NCBI GenBank assembly: GCA_964034945.1
Contig: OZ035961.1
Location: 62,970,744 to 63,034,743 of the forward strand
Reading direction: 5' to 3'
Source of the DNA: Chrysopilus asiliformis
Lineage: Eukaryota > Arthropoda > Insecta > Diptera > Rhagionidae
Length of the DNA stretch: 64,000 nt
Part shown: in pieces, positions 1-10,877 of the stretch
Numbering within the stretch: position 1 is the first letter of the stretch
Layout of the letters: each line of letters starts with the position of its first letter
The notes under the pieces: model-generated
Told to the model about the DNA's origin: nothing
Databases searched by the model: none
Seen by the model: only the letters and a program-made list of their open reading frames with translations
Made by a program: the position numbers and the translations under genes

Positions 1-477
1 TTTCCAATAAGATTTTTTTAAAACTTGTTCCAATCGGATTTTGATGTATGGGAGATATATGTAGAATAATATTCTAAATAACTTTTGTTCTTGCACTTTT
101 TGGATAACATGTACCGTTTTTGAGATATTCGCAAAAAACGTTTTCGTTCGTATGGGGGGTACCCCCCCTAATGGTCCATTTTTGCCCATTAACGAACTTA
201 GCCTCGCATTTTACGAAAAACGAATCTGCGCAAAATTTCAAGTCTCTAGTTCAATCCGTGCGCCCGCAATCCGCGCCACAGACAGACAGACAGACGGACA
301 GACAGACGGACAGACGGACAGACAGACGGACGGACGGACATGCTAAATTCAACTTTTTTCATCATTCTAAACACATTGGTGTAATTGATTTTTTTGTGTG
401 ATGACGGGATCTTGGCGTTACAAATGGTAAGGCAAAGTTAATATACCCTTTGGTTTCACCATACGGGTATAATTATA
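1..477 (+). repeat. Interspersed repeat family A, copy 1 (left-truncated by window edge)
   Basis: First of five copies of a non-coding repeat in this window. It holds a GACAGACG-type microsatellite (about 282-340), the motif GGTACCCCC near 160, and ends in CACCATACGGGTATAA near 477. The other copies are at 4361-4960 (inverted), 9970-10516, 22450-22914 (inverted) and 25254-25574 (inverted). Reading frames across the microsatellite (Thr-Asp-Arg-Gln repeats) are artefacts. No transposase is seen, so the class is unknown. Confidence 0.75.
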
Positions 478-1550
478 CTTGTTTAGAACAGGGATTTCTC
501 AACTTGACTGTAGAAATTCAATTTTTTATCCAAGGTGTTGAATTTTTATTCAAGGTAATGTTATTTGAATAAAAAAGTAATATCTGGTGATCCTTTATTT
601 GAATAAAAAAGTATTTTATTTGAATAAAAAAGTAATATCTGATGATCCTTTTGCAAAGAAAGTTGACAGCGAGAAACAAATACAACGCCATTTTATATCA
701 CTACCACAAACGTAAAAGCTCTTATTCTTATTTATGGATAACGACATCGTTGTGGATAACTACATCGTTATAAGTGCCAAGAATCCTACTGCAGGATTTC
801 ATTTAACGATGAAGCAAAATCTTGAAAAAATTATTTTCAATTTGATGAGATTTCATCAAGAATCTTCGTTAAATAGATAATTTCTTGAAACAAATTTCTT
901 GAAAATCCAATTTTCACAAAGATGAGATGTAAAACAATGAGCAAAAAAAACTAGGAAAGAAAATCACTTGCAAAACGAATGGAAAGTGATAAAGATTTCC
1001 CCCAAAATTCGTTGATTCAACTTGAATGAGGTGTTGAGAAGTTGATATTTTTCAAAACGATAATGAAGAAATTTGGGTTTTCATTTTTCGTTCTTGAAAA
1101 TTCTTGAATTTCTAAAGATTTGTAGAACTTTGTTGTATTCCTTTTTCAAACTTCTTTCTTTCTTGTTTCTTTTTATCAGGATGTTCTTTTTTGTCGGGGT
1201 CACCAATTATAGCATTTCTAGCTATATTTATTTATTATTTAAATTATTTAATACAAGAAATTTAAAATTTAATTAAAATTTTTATTAAATTTCAAACACT
1301 TTTATTGCCTTTAAAATATTGACAAAGAATGAATAAAAAAGTAATTTTTGCCTGAAGTCATTTTTAGAGAAAAACTTAATTTTTTAAAAATTATAAACGA
1401 AGTGTATTTTTTTAAAACTTAAAAATTAAAGTAAAAACGCGATATAATGTAACAGCTGCCACACCACCCCTTAATGCCAATAAGCTCCTCTGAAAGTTGC
1501 ATCCAAACCGGTCCGGTGGTTCTCAAGTTATATACGAACACTGTTACTGT
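478..1550. other. AT-rich spacer, no gene seen
   Basis: No coding potential is recognisable. A short local repetition of TTTGAATAAAAAAGTA occurs three times between about 560 and 635. The stretch near 1485-1540 resembles a second one at about 2460-2530 (both contain GAAAGTT.CATCCAAA and GGTGGTTCTC-like words), so the following LINE fragment is bracketed by copies of another short interspersed repeat. Confidence 0.5.
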
Positions 1551-1554
1551 CTCT

Positions 1555-2360
1555 CACTTTCAATCCGCTATACTGTTTCGCAGGTGACAGCTCCCTTGAC
1601 ACCCCTACCATTTCAGCTCACCTGCAGAATCGAACGCTATTGTAGTTAGATCTTTGAATTCTGATCTAAACACAATTCTGGCTTGGGGCAGAATCAACCG
1701 TGTGAAATTCAATGTATCTAAAACCCAAGCAATGCTGTTATCGATGAAATGCTAAAAATCTCCCGAAACGGTCGAATTTATGAGTGAGTCCATTAGTGAC
1801 TTTAAAAAAATCAGAATGTTGGGCGTCGAAATAAATGAGAAGCTCCAATGGAGCCATCATATTTTGAAAATAGCAAAGGAAGCATTGCAGTGCCTAGGCT
1901 TTCTGGGACGCTGCAAATAATATTTCATACCAGTCGACGTAACATCTACAAGACCTACATTCGACCGAGACTTTAGTACAATTCGCACATTTGGGCTGGA
2001 GCCCCAAAAACTGTCCTGCAACTGCTGGACCGAATTCAAAAACGTGCGATCCGACGGATTGGAGACAAATCATTGACAGATTTATTACCGTCTCTCGAGC
2101 AACTCGGCATATTCTATAGATATTTCCATGGGAAATGTTCCACCGAAATTTCCCAACTTATTCCTCCACGGTATATTTTCCCTAGACCCTCTCAACAAGA
2201 CTTTGGAACGATTTATCATCCGATGTGTTCCCTCCTGACTATAACCCGCAAAAGTTCAAGGAGAACATAAACCGACATCTCTTTTTGTCCTTCCGACCAT
2301 CCTGAGCTGTGCTTCGGCATTAAAGGGTCTTCCACTAAGTTCTGACTGGAAATATAAAAA
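1555..2360 (+). pseudogene. LINE (Jockey/CR1-like) reverse transcriptase 3' fragment
   Basis: Conceptual translation across three frames gives the thumb region of a non-LTR reverse transcriptase: segments like LGVEINEKLQWSHHI (near 1818), then SHIWAGAPKTVLQLLDRIQ (near 1985) and FYRYFHGKCS (near 2115), ending in a TGA at 2303-2305 and a short 3' UTR with an A-rich tail near 2355. In-frame stops and frame changes show it is dead. A 3' UTR piece of the same family (words GAGCTGTGCTTCGGCATTA) recurs at about 11910. The clade call is from memory of the family and is moderate. Confidence 0.65.
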
Positions 2361-2541
2361 AAACAGACAGGAAAATAGAGAGCAACATCCATCAATTGAA
2401 GAAAGTGGTATGAAAGAAGAGGAACCTTGGAACCTTAATCTAAAACCCGCCCAGGAACGGTAGTAAGCTCCCCTGAAAGTTTCATCCAAATTTATTCAGT
2501 GGTTCTCGAGTTTTAGGCGAACCGACAGACAGGCAGACATA

Positions 2542-3446
2542 ACACATGGATCAATAAGTCCCGAGACTAACCCAGAGATGACGCTCGTAGTAAACCAGTA
2601 ACCACGTCTTTCTAGAGTACTAACCTTTGCTTGAAACGTGTCAAAATTTTAAGTCGATCGGACCAGAAACAGCTGAGTTATCGAGGTTGGAGTAAAGTCG
2701 TTTTGTAGTTTGTTTAAAAAATGGAAAAAACCGAGTTTCGTGTTCTGATAAAACATTGTTTTTTAATGGATAAAAACACCGTGCAAGCGAAACAATGGAT
2801 TGAAAAATGTTACCCGGACTCTTGTCCATCAAAAGCAACGATTTGTCGGTGGTTTGCCGAGTTTAAACGTGGTCGTACCGACACAAATGACGCGGAACGC
2901 TCGGGTAGACCTGTGGAAGCCGTTACACCGGAAAATGTGAGTGAAGTGACAAAAATTATAATGAAAGATCGTAAAGTGAAGCTCCGTGAGATTTCTGAGA
3001 TAACACAGATATCATATGGAAGTGCATTTACTATCCTTCATGAAAAATTGAGCATGAAAAAGGTTTTTTCCAAGTGGGTGCCGCGATTGCTTTCGATGAA
3101 ACAAAAACAGCAACGAGTCGATGATTCAGAAAGCTGTTTATCGCTATTTACTCGCAATAAAAAAGATTTCTTGCGTCGTTACGTGACCATGGACGAAACA
3201 TGGATACATCACTACACTCCAGAGTCGAAGCGGCAGTCATCTGAGTGGCGCACAGCTGGCGAAAGCCGTCCGAAGCGTCCGAAAACGCAGCAGTCAGCTG
3301 GCAAAGTCATGGCGTCAGTTTTTTGGGATACGCATGGCGTGACGATTGTATCACCCTAAAAGGTGATTATATTGATGAATAAAAAAAAATTTTGCAAAAA
3401 AAATGTTGTTTTCATTGTTAGTCTCGGGACTTATTGATCCATGTGT
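2542..3446 (+). mobile_element. mariner element, internally deleted
   Basis: Both ends carry the same 30-bp terminal inverted repeat beginning ACACATGGATCAATAAGTCC, and the element is flanked by the TA target duplication (2540-2541 and 3447-3448). Its length of 905 bp is about 0.4 kb short of a complete mariner (about 1.3 kb). The missing part is the 3' half of the transposase gene. Perfect termini mean it could still be mobilised if an active transposase exists elsewhere, which is inference. Confidence 0.92.
2721..3359 (+). pseudogene. mariner transposase, C-terminally truncated
   Basis: A 212-residue frame from an ATG. The first half is the paired-type helix-turn-helix DNA-binding region (DAERSGRPVE, KVKLREISE), the second half begins the DDE/D catalytic core with the WVPRLL linker motif and the first catalytic Asp in VTMDETW (D158). 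The second Asp and the final D of the mariner D,D34D triad are absent: the frame runs out after FWDTHGVTI, and only a short remnant (KGDYIDE then stop, near 3360-3381) of the normal C terminus remains. Intact relatives are about 345 residues. It cannot be catalytic. Confidence 0.9.
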
Positions 3447-3459
3447 TACAAGCCTTAAG

Positions 3460-4345
3460 CTACTATTACACTTAGCAAATATATTTGGTCTGTGCTGCCA
3501 AATATATTTTCCCATATGTAGATGCTAAGGAAATAAGTTTGCTAAAGTCATCACACTATAGCAAATATTTGCTGAAAATCGTGATTGGCAAACAGTGATC
3601 AAAGTCTGTTTGCTATGTTTGTAGCAATAGTATATTACGCAACAAGGGGCGAAAGTCAACGATTTCAAGAGTGTGAAGTTAGCTGCACGAGCGAAGCGAG
3701 GGCAGATATCACACGAGTGAAATCGGTGACTCCGCTCCGAGTTGCGTATACAATTTTTCATAACAAATTCATTGAAAATATGCCTTGAGATGCCATTTAA
3801 GCGCGATTTTGGTATTGGAGAGTAATGCAAAAGGGGGTTTGGGGTTCAGGGGCGGAAGCCCCCTGACTTCAACAGAAGTAAAGTTTTAAAAGAAACAAAA
3901 CAACTTTATTCTATAAATTCGTTTTATTACTAAGAAATGTTGGTCAAAACAGATTTTAATTTTTAAATTTCTTTCCTTTGAAATAAAAAATCAACATAAC
4001 AAAAAATGGAAATCGGTAATGCGCAACTATTGTAAATCACTTTTGCGCTCGTATAGCTAACTTCACTCGTTCAGTTTCATTCATAAATTTTCGGTTTACG
4101 TCGCGAAAACACAGTTTCGGCCTGCTAATCGCACTTTCGTCCCTAGGGCCGAAAACGCAACTTTCGACCCGCTACGGAGGCATCGAAAGGTGTATTTTCG
4201 ATGCATGTGTTATGAAAAAATATTTGCTGCATCATCACACTACATTCACAATTTGACGAAAATGTTTTCCGTAGCAAATACGCGCGCAGTACATTCTCTT
4301 TGCTGTCACTCGATTGTCATTATAGTTTTGATTTTCGATAGAATC
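3460..4345. repeat. Interspersed repeat family C, copy 1 (AGCAAATATTTGCT-rich)
   Basis: Both ends of this stretch are rich in TAGCAAATATTTGCT words and their complements (3470-3610 and 4205-4280), the pattern expected of a MITE with long subterminal inverted repeats. A second, shorter copy is at 18575-18880. The interior (3640-4200) holds GC-richer sequence with no credible gene. No transposase is seen. Confidence 0.55.
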
Positions 4346-4360
4346 ACCCGTGTGTTGTGT

Positions 4361-4960
4361 TTTTATACCCGTATGGTGAAACCAAAGGGTATATTAACTT
4401 TGCCTTACCGTTTGTAACGCCAAGATCCCGTCATCGCACAAAAAAATGAATTACACCAGTGTGTTTAGAATGATGAAAAAAGTTGAATTTAGCATGTCCG
4501 TCCGTCTGTCTGTCCGTCTGTCCGTCTGTCCGTCTGTCCGTCTGTCCGTCTGTCCGTCTGTCTGTCTGTCCGTCTGTCTGTCTGTGGCGCGGATTGCGGG
4601 CGCACGGATTGAGCTACAGACATGAAATTTGGCACAGGTCCGTTTTTCGTAAAATGCGAGGCTAAGTTCGTTAATGGGCAAAAATGGACCATTAGGGGGG
4701 TACCCCCCATACGAAGGAAAACGTTTTTTTCGAATATCTCAAAAACGGTGCATCTTATCAAAAAAGTGCAAGAACAAAAGTTGTTTAGGACATGATTCTA
4801 CATTAAAGTTCCATACATCAAAATCCAATTGGAACAAGTTTTAAAAAAATCTTATTGGAAAGTTTGACTTCAAAGTGGAATTTTGATACGCCGTTCAATT
4901 AAATCACCATACGGATTTTCAATAATTGCCAGATAGGAAATTATAGCTTTTGTTATGTTT
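4361..4960 (-). repeat. Interspersed repeat family A, copy 2
   Basis: Inverted copy, starting TTTTATACCCGTATGGTG and ending near CTTTTGTTATGTTT, with a CCGTCTGT microsatellite at 4497-4585. It abuts the truncated PIF/Harbinger piece that follows, which it probably interrupted. Confidence 0.75.
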
Positions 4961-5029
4961 AAGTGTTGAAAAGAAGCAATTTTTCATAATTACCTAATAA
5001 CGAGAAGTAACATCTATTTCCACCCATCG

Positions 5030-5224
5030 ATGGTAGATCGTTACGACGAAATGGGTCACCTTATTGAAGGAGATTGGCGTAGAGAAGTCAATGCAGAGAA
5101 TAATTTTCACCGACTACAAAGAATGCGAGCTCAAACCATCAACAGAGGAAAAGAAATACGGGAACAACTTTTTCAATATTTTGTTCATGAAGGAGATCTA
5201 AGATTTCAATACAGTCGTATTTAA
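5030..5224 (+). pseudogene. PIF/Harbinger-type transposase, C-terminal fragment
   Basis: A 64-residue frame from ATG to TAA. It has the pattern of the C-terminal tail of insect PIF/Harbinger DDE transposases: a GDWRRE motif, a basic middle, then KEIREQLFQYFVHEGD and a final hydrophobic residue. The catalytic DDE core is missing; family A copy 2 lies directly upstream and probably replaced it. The MADF gene on the opposite strand just downstream is the usual partner gene of such elements, which supports the call. No terminal repeats were found. Confidence 0.55.
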
Positions 5225-5285
5225 ATAAATCGATAAATTTATTTCAAATTTATTGCAATGAAAAACATTATTGTGTATTATTTAA

Positions 5286-6145
5286 TTACAGTACGTTGCT
5301 TTGATTGATGACGATGACTTTTGGATCCTCGAATTGTGATTCTGCGTCGATTGCGTCCATCAAACAGCGCATCACTTTGAAGCGTATTCGACGCGCTGAT
5401 TGATGATTGCGCAAAGAACGAAGTTCATTTGGAATGTGCTTTCCAAAGGAATCAAAATCATCGTCATCTTTTTTATGCTGATTTTTTAACTGGGAAACAG
5501 CACTTTTCATCCCTTCCGAAATAATAGTTGCCGCTGTTGTTGTAGCTCCAGTCCTTCATGATGATTGCGAGAGTCGTCTTCGTTTTGGAAGAGCTACTGT
5601 CGGTGTTTGTTCAGTTGCATAATTTGTTGTTTCATCGGTAGACTTTAACAACACAAAAATTAAAACCATGGAAATACATACCAGATTCGAGACTGTAGCA
5701 GAGGTTTGTTCTTGTTCCGTACGGCAAACAAATTCCATTGCATCGAAGAATTTCCATTTAACAGCATCTTGCAAACCTTCGATTTGGTTTTTTGATACTT
5801 CGAAAAATAACTGCGATACTGAATTCGCATGTTCGACCATTTTGCTTGAAGTTCCATGTCGGAGAACTTGAACTCGAAATCAAGTTCGGACATGTTTTTC
5901 CATGCCGCTTGTCCTGCCACTTTATTTCTATATTTTTCATCCCTAGCATTCCACAACAACGGCAGACATTCGACGTAAATTATTAATTTTAAAATTTCAG
6001 CATCTGTCCACTCAGATAATACTTTTGGGTTGACTTGCCGTTTTTTGGTGGATTGAACATTTCTTTTCCTTCCAATTATCGAACTCCCTGGGAGTTGAGA
6101 CTCGTTCTCAACCTCGTTGAAATCCTCATCGAACATTTCATCCAT
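5286..6145 (-). pseudogene. MADF/BESS-like DNA-binding protein of a PIF/Harbinger element (broken)
   Basis: Starts at the ATG at 6145. Residues about 40-110 form a MADF (Myb/SANT-like) domain: WTDAEILKLIIYVECLPLLW, then AAW and KWSNMRIQYRS. The frame shifts by one base in a run of A at about 5790, continues in a second frame (KWKFFDAMEF, then PKRRRL), meets an in-frame TGA near 5553, and then continues to 5286 with a BESS-like tail (FGKHIPNELRSL). A 39-bp candidate GT-AG intron lies at 5643-5681. MADF proteins accompany PIF/Harbinger transposases and help target them to DNA. The single shift could be an assembly error, but the stop codon also speaks for decay. Confidence 0.7.
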
Positions 6146-6299
6146 TTCGAATTCTAAAATCTATATCTATATATATAAAAATGGATGTTTGTCTATTTGT
6201 CTGTTCGTTTGTGATTACAAAACTCAAAAACTACTGGACCGATTTTTACGCGGTTTTTTGCAAAATGATCTGTGTTGCCAGGAGCAGGTTTTTAGCTAT

Positions 6300-7603
6300 G
6301 TAGATTTTCAAAATTCGAAACGGAAGGTCCTGTAAGGATAATGAAAATATCCTTTTTCCCATTTCTCCCCGGAAAAATTTGCATTATAGGGTTTTTGGGG
6401 TCGCTGATCACGAATCCGGTATTAGATTTTCAAAATTCGAAACGGAAGGTCCTGTAAGGATAATGAAAATATCCTTTTTCCCATTTCTCCCCGGAAAAAT
6501 TTGCATTATAGGGTTTTTGGGGTCGCTGATCACGAATCCGGTATTAGATTTTCAAAATTCGAAACGGGAGGTCCTGTAAGGATAATGAAAATATCCTTTT
6601 TCCCATTTCTCCCCGGAAAAATTGTATTATAGGGTTTTTGGGGTCGCTGATCACGAATCCGGTATTAGATTTTCAAAATTCGAAACGAAAGGTCCTGTAA
6701 GGATAGTGAAAATATCCTTTTTCCCATTTTTCCCCGGGAAAATTTGCATTATAGGGTTTTTGGAGTCGCTGATCACGAATCCGGTATTAGATTTTCAAAA
6801 TTGGAAACGGAAGGTCCTGTAAGGATAATCGAAATATCCTTTTTCCCATTTTTCCCCGGAAAAATTTGCATTAAAGGGTTTTTGGGGTCGCTGATCACGA
6901 ATCCGGTATTAGATTTTCAAAATTTGAAACGGAAGTTCCTGCAAGGATAACGCAAATATCCTTTTTCCCGTTTTTCCCCGGAAAAATCGGCATAAGGGGG
7001 TTTTTGGGGTCGCTGATCACGAAACCGGTATTAGATTTGCAAAATTCGAAACGGAAGGTCCTGTAAGGATAACGCAAATATCCTTTTTTCCATTTTTACC
7101 GGGGAAAATCGGCATTATGGGGGTTTTTGGGGCGCTGATCACGAATCTGATATTAGATTTTTAAAATTCGGAGCGAAAAGTCCTGTAAGGATAAATACCC
7201 CTTTTCCCGTTTTTTCTCGGAAAAATCGGTATAAGGGGGTTTTTGGAGCGCTGATCACGAATCCGATATTAGATTTGCAAAACTGACGCGGAAGTTCCTG
7301 AAAGGATAACGCAAATATCCTTTTTCCCATTATTCCCCGGGAAAATTGGCATTATGTTTGGGATCGCTGAACACGAATCCGATATTAGATTTTCAAAATT
7401 CGAAACGAAAAGTCCTGTAAGAATAAATATCCTTTTTCCCGTTTTTCCTCGGAAAAATCGGTATAAGGGGGTTTTTGGGGCTCTGATCACGAATCCGATA
7501 TTAGATTTTCAAAATTCGAAACGGAAGGTCCTGTAAGAATAACGCAAATATCCTTTTTCCAGTTTTTACTGGGAAAAATCGTCATTAGGGGGTTTTTGGG
7601 TCG
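6300..7603 (+). repeat. Tandem array of about 122-bp units (satellite D)
   Basis: The anchor TCGCTGATCA recurs at 6401, 6523, 6644, 6766, 6888 and 7010, then in diverged form near 7132, 7248, 7364, 7480 and 7601, a period of 121-122 bp falling to about 116 in the more diverged right half. Each unit holds CAAAATTCGAAACGGAAGGT, CCTGTAAGGATAA and GGTTTTTGGGG. The array resumes at 9106-9290 after the hAT insertion. Open frames that repeat through it are by-products of the periodicity (122 is not a multiple of three). Confidence 0.9.
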
Positions 7604-7611
7604 CTGATCAC

Positions 7612-9105
7612 TAGGGCTGCCAAAAATATGCATTTGCATATTTCTTCCCGTTATGATTTCGGCTCCGGGAGTTTTTTATTCATCCGAATCAATAAGTTTA
7701 GAAGCTCACTTGTTGTTGCATATTTCGCATATTTGACACGTTAGTGCATATTTGCATATAAATGCATATAATGCATATTTAGTTGCATATTTTACAACTT
7801 TCATGAAAAACCAAATTTTTTTTGTACATTTCAAATTATAATTCGACTGTTTCAGCTAGCATAAATATTAAAAATAAATAAATACATACGTGTTTTTACT
7901 TTCTTCTACGGAGTATAATACAGTATTGTATTCATGACAAATTTCGACCTCTTAATTTTGCCTAAAAAACATTTCCCGATCACTCCTGAGTCGATTGGAG
8001 TCATATTAAAAAAATGTCTTTCTGTATGTTAGTCTGTCTGTCAGTCTGTCTGTCAGTCTGTGTACAAGAAACTAATAGAGCTAGCGCCATGAAATTTTAT
8101 AGGCATATTTGGTCCTGGAATGGGACGATCCTATCAACTTTTGGTGGAAATCCGTTAGCCGGAAGTAACCAAAATGGCGGCTTTTTAAAAATCGCGAATT
8201 GGTTTTTCTCAATTTACTCCGAAACTACGCATTTTTAGTAGTGTTAAGTATGACAAAACCTGGAGAAAATAAAAATTCCTACACTTATGTCTTTTGCTAG
8301 AACTCGATATCTCAAACTGTTATCGAGATACATCGTTATTTCAAAAAAATTAGTTTTTTTCCATTATCTCGAAAAAAAAATGGTTTTTTGCTTACTGTAT
8401 ATATGAGATGAATTAATGAGAATGGCATTCTGCACAATTTTGTCTTTTACAGTTATCCATTATCTTTTACCGTTATTGAAATATTTTTTATTAAAATGTA
8501 AAAAATATATTTTTGCGAATTACTTGCAAACTAACAGTTTTTCGAAAAAACTTTTGAAAACCGAATTAAAGGCAATAAAATTTTCCACATTTTTACCTTT
8601 TACCGTAAATTGATATCTTTTACCGTTCTCAAGTTATCTCAAATTTTGTACGTTTTGAGGTCGTTTTGGGGACAAAACGATAGAGCTATAGCGTAAATTG
8701 CGCAGGGTCGTAGATTTCGTGGAAGAAAGTTTTGTGGTAGCCACAACTGAGATTTTTGTACAAGTTTTAACCCCGATTATACCATAGACAACATGAAGTA
8801 TTGAACATATTTTCGAAATATCTTAAAATTTAGCAGTTGCAATTTAGAAACAAGTAAAAAAAATTTTTGTCAGTCAAAATGTCAATCTTTTTTCACAGAC
8901 TATTATTTTTTTAATTTTTTTATTTTCCACATAATTCGAATTAACCACATTTTAACAAGTTCTGTTCACTATTTTGGGTGAAATATACTATATTTCGGAG
9001 TTTGAATGTTTTTAAAGTGCATATTTAAGTGCATATTTTGCCGTTTTTAGTGCATATTATATGCGCATATTTCGCCTTTTTTAGTGCATATTTTTGGCAG
9101 CCCTA
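7612..9105. mobile_element. hAT-type non-autonomous element in satellite D
   Basis: Terminal inverted repeats TAGGGCTGCCAAAAATATGC on both sides, flanked by the identical 8-bp duplication CTGATCAC (7604-7611 and 9106-9113), which is part of the satellite unit. An 8-bp target duplication with TAG...CTA-type ends is the hAT superfamily signature. Subterminal regions are full of GCATAT words on both sides (7630-7790, 9015-9095), likely transposase binding sites by analogy. There is no transposase; a copy of family B occupies the middle. Confidence 0.88.
7889..8751 (+). repeat. Interspersed repeat family B, copy 1
   Basis: A non-coding repeat with ends CTTTCTTCTAC and GTGGAAGAAAG...CACAACTG, a CTGTCAGT microsatellite near 8030-8062, then CCATGAAATTTTATAGGCAT and several TACCGTTAT-rich segments. 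Other copies: 18881-19160, 23390-23745 and 33766-34929. It is nested in the hAT-type element, itself nested in H1. Confidence 0.7.
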
Positions 9106-9381
9106 CTGATCACGAATCCGGTGTTGGAATTTCAAAATTCTAACCGAAAAGTCCTGCAATGTTAATGTAAATGTCTTTTTTCCCATTTTTCCCCGGAAAA
9201 ATTGCCATTATGGGGTTTTTGGGGTCGCTGATCACGAATCCGGTATTAGATTTGCAAAATTCGACACGGAAGGTCCTGTAAGGATAACATTTTTTCCCAA
9301 AACTTTTTAAGTTATTTATGGTTTTTTGGCATTCTAAAATTTATACAAAAAACTTTAAGCTGCCAACGTAGGGTCTGCTAG

Positions 9382-9968
9382 TCTATATATATAAAAATGG
9401 AAGTTTGTTTGTTGGTTGGTTGGTTTGAGATTACAAAACTCAAGAACTACTGGACCGATTTTTACGCGGTTTTTTGCAAAATGATCTGCGTTGCCAGGAG
9501 CAGGTTTTTAGCTATGCAGATTTTCAAAATTCGAAACGGAAGGTCCTGTAAGGATAATGAAAATATCCTTTTTCCCATTTCTCCCCGGAAAAATTTGCAT
9601 TATAGGGTTTTTGGGGTCGCTGATCACGAATCCGGTATTAGATTTTCAAAATTCGAAACGGAAGGTCCTGTAAGGATAATGAAAATATCCTTTTTCCCAT
9701 TTTTCCCCGGAAAAAATTGCATTATAGGGTTTTTGGGGTCGCTGATCACGAATCTGGTATTAGATTTTCAAAATTTGAAACCGAAGGTCCTGTAAGGATA
9801 ACGAAAATATCCTTTTTTCCGTTTTCCCGGGAAAAATCGGCATAAGGGGGTTTTGGGGTCGCTGATCACGAATCCGGTATTAGATTTTCAAAATCTGGAG
9901 CGGAAGGTCCTATAAGGATTACATTGATTTTTACGTTTTTTAAGTTGGTTTTTAGCATTCTAAATCTA
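9382..9968 (+). mobile_element. Non-autonomous Helitron-like element H2, 3'-truncated
   Basis: Starts TCTATATATATAAAAATGG exactly one base after the CTAG end of H1, with no host DNA between them. It contains the conserved Helitron core (9430-9515) and three units of satellite D (anchors 9617, 9739, 9859). The 3' end is replaced by family A copy 3, so no CTAG terminus is visible. Confidence 0.7.
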
Positions 9969-9969
9969 T

Positions 9970-10516
9970 GTAAACACAACAAAAGCTATAATTGCCAATT
10001 TGGCAATTATTGAAAACCCGTATGGTGATATGGCATTGTTCGAAGTTTAAGTGAACGGCGAACTTTGAAGTCAAATTTTTGAATAAGATTTTTTTTAATC
10101 TATTCCAATCGGATTTTCATGTATAGGAGTTTTATGTAGAACAATATCCTAAATAAGTTTTGTTCTTGCACTTTTTTGATAAGATGCACCGTTTTTGAGA
10201 TAATCGCAAAAAACGTTTTCGTTTGTAAGGGGGGGGGGGGGGGGGGGTACCTCCCCTAATGGTCCATTTTTGCCCATTAACGAACTTAGCCTTGCATTTT
10301 ACGAAAAACGATTCTGCGTAAAATTTTAAGTCTCTAGCTCATCCCGTACGCCCTCAATTCGCTCCAGAGACGGACGGACGGACATGCAAAAATCAATTTT
10401 TTCATCATTCTAAACACACTGGTGTAATTTATTTATGTGTGTGTTGACGGGATCTTGGCGTTACAAACGGTAAGGCAAATTTAATATACCCTTTGGTTTC
10501 ACCATACGGGTATAAA
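9970..10516 (+). repeat. Interspersed repeat family A, copy 3
   Basis: Direct copy starting near CACAACAAAAGCTATAATTG with the short palindrome TTGCCAATTTGGCAA and ending CACCATACGGGTATAA. It includes a run of about 20 G at 10230-10248, where the other copies have six to eight. The microsatellite is nearly absent here, reduced to GACGGACGGACGGACA near 10370. Confidence 0.75.
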
Positions 10517-10877
10517 AAAATTAGTGTTGGTATGTATGTGTGTATGAGATTAAAACACTGAAAAACTACCAGACCGATTTTACGCGGTATTTTCCAAAAT
10601 GATCTGCGTTGTCAGGGGCAGATTTTTCGCTATTGAATTACAGCGTAAGGATCATGCACAAACATGGAACAAAATAAAGAGAATTATAAGGAAAAAAGTA
10701 ACAAAAAGCCAAACTTAAAAATTTTCAAAATATTCAAAAGTCCAAAAAATACTACAGAGGGTTGCAAGAACCCAGTAAGGAAATACCCAAGCAGTTAAAC
10801 AACTCAATTAGCAAAGAATATACGCCACAAATCAAAGTAGCACTAGGTGCCGTTAAAAATATTGGAAATGAACTGAG
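10517..10877 (+). other. Degenerate Helitron-like 5' fragment and spacer
   Basis: 10530-10630 matches the conserved Helitron core (AAAACACTGAAAAACTACC, GACCGATTTTACGCGG, AAAATGATCTGCGTTG) with many changes. The rest, 10640-10877, shows no recognisable gene or repeat. Confidence 0.45.

Larger units (their letters stand above)
6166..9381 (+). mobile_element. Non-autonomous Helitron-like element H1 with internal satellite
   Basis: Begins TCTATATATATAAAAATGG and ends CAACGTAGGGTCTGCTAG followed by T, that is 5'-TC and 3'-CTAG, the CTRR-type end of Helitrons. Just inside the 5' end is a conserved core (ACAAAACTCAAAAACTACTG, GACCGATTTT, GCGGTTTTTTGCAAAATGAT) found in every copy here (H2 9382, H3 18081, H4 near 32091 inverted, fragments at 10530 and 12300). 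The interior is a tandem array interrupted by a hAT-type element. It encodes nothing. The A at the 5' flank and T at the 3' flank fit Helitron insertion between A and T. Confidence 0.72.

Noticed and set aside
120..401. Thr-Asp-Arg-Gln repeat frames in family A (also 4451-4761)
   Set aside because: They arise from the GACAGACG microsatellite and are not conserved between the five copies.
6379..7536. Several 60-70 residue frames with VADHESGIRFSKFE or SVSNFENLIPDS repeats
   Set aside because: They repeat with the satellite period and occur in different frames and on both strands; by-products of periodicity.
6300..7603. Regular repeats with similar spacing, at first sight like a CRISPR array
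   Set aside because: The whole 122-bp unit is repeated, with no unique spacers, in eukaryotic DNA inside a Helitron-like element. It is a satellite.
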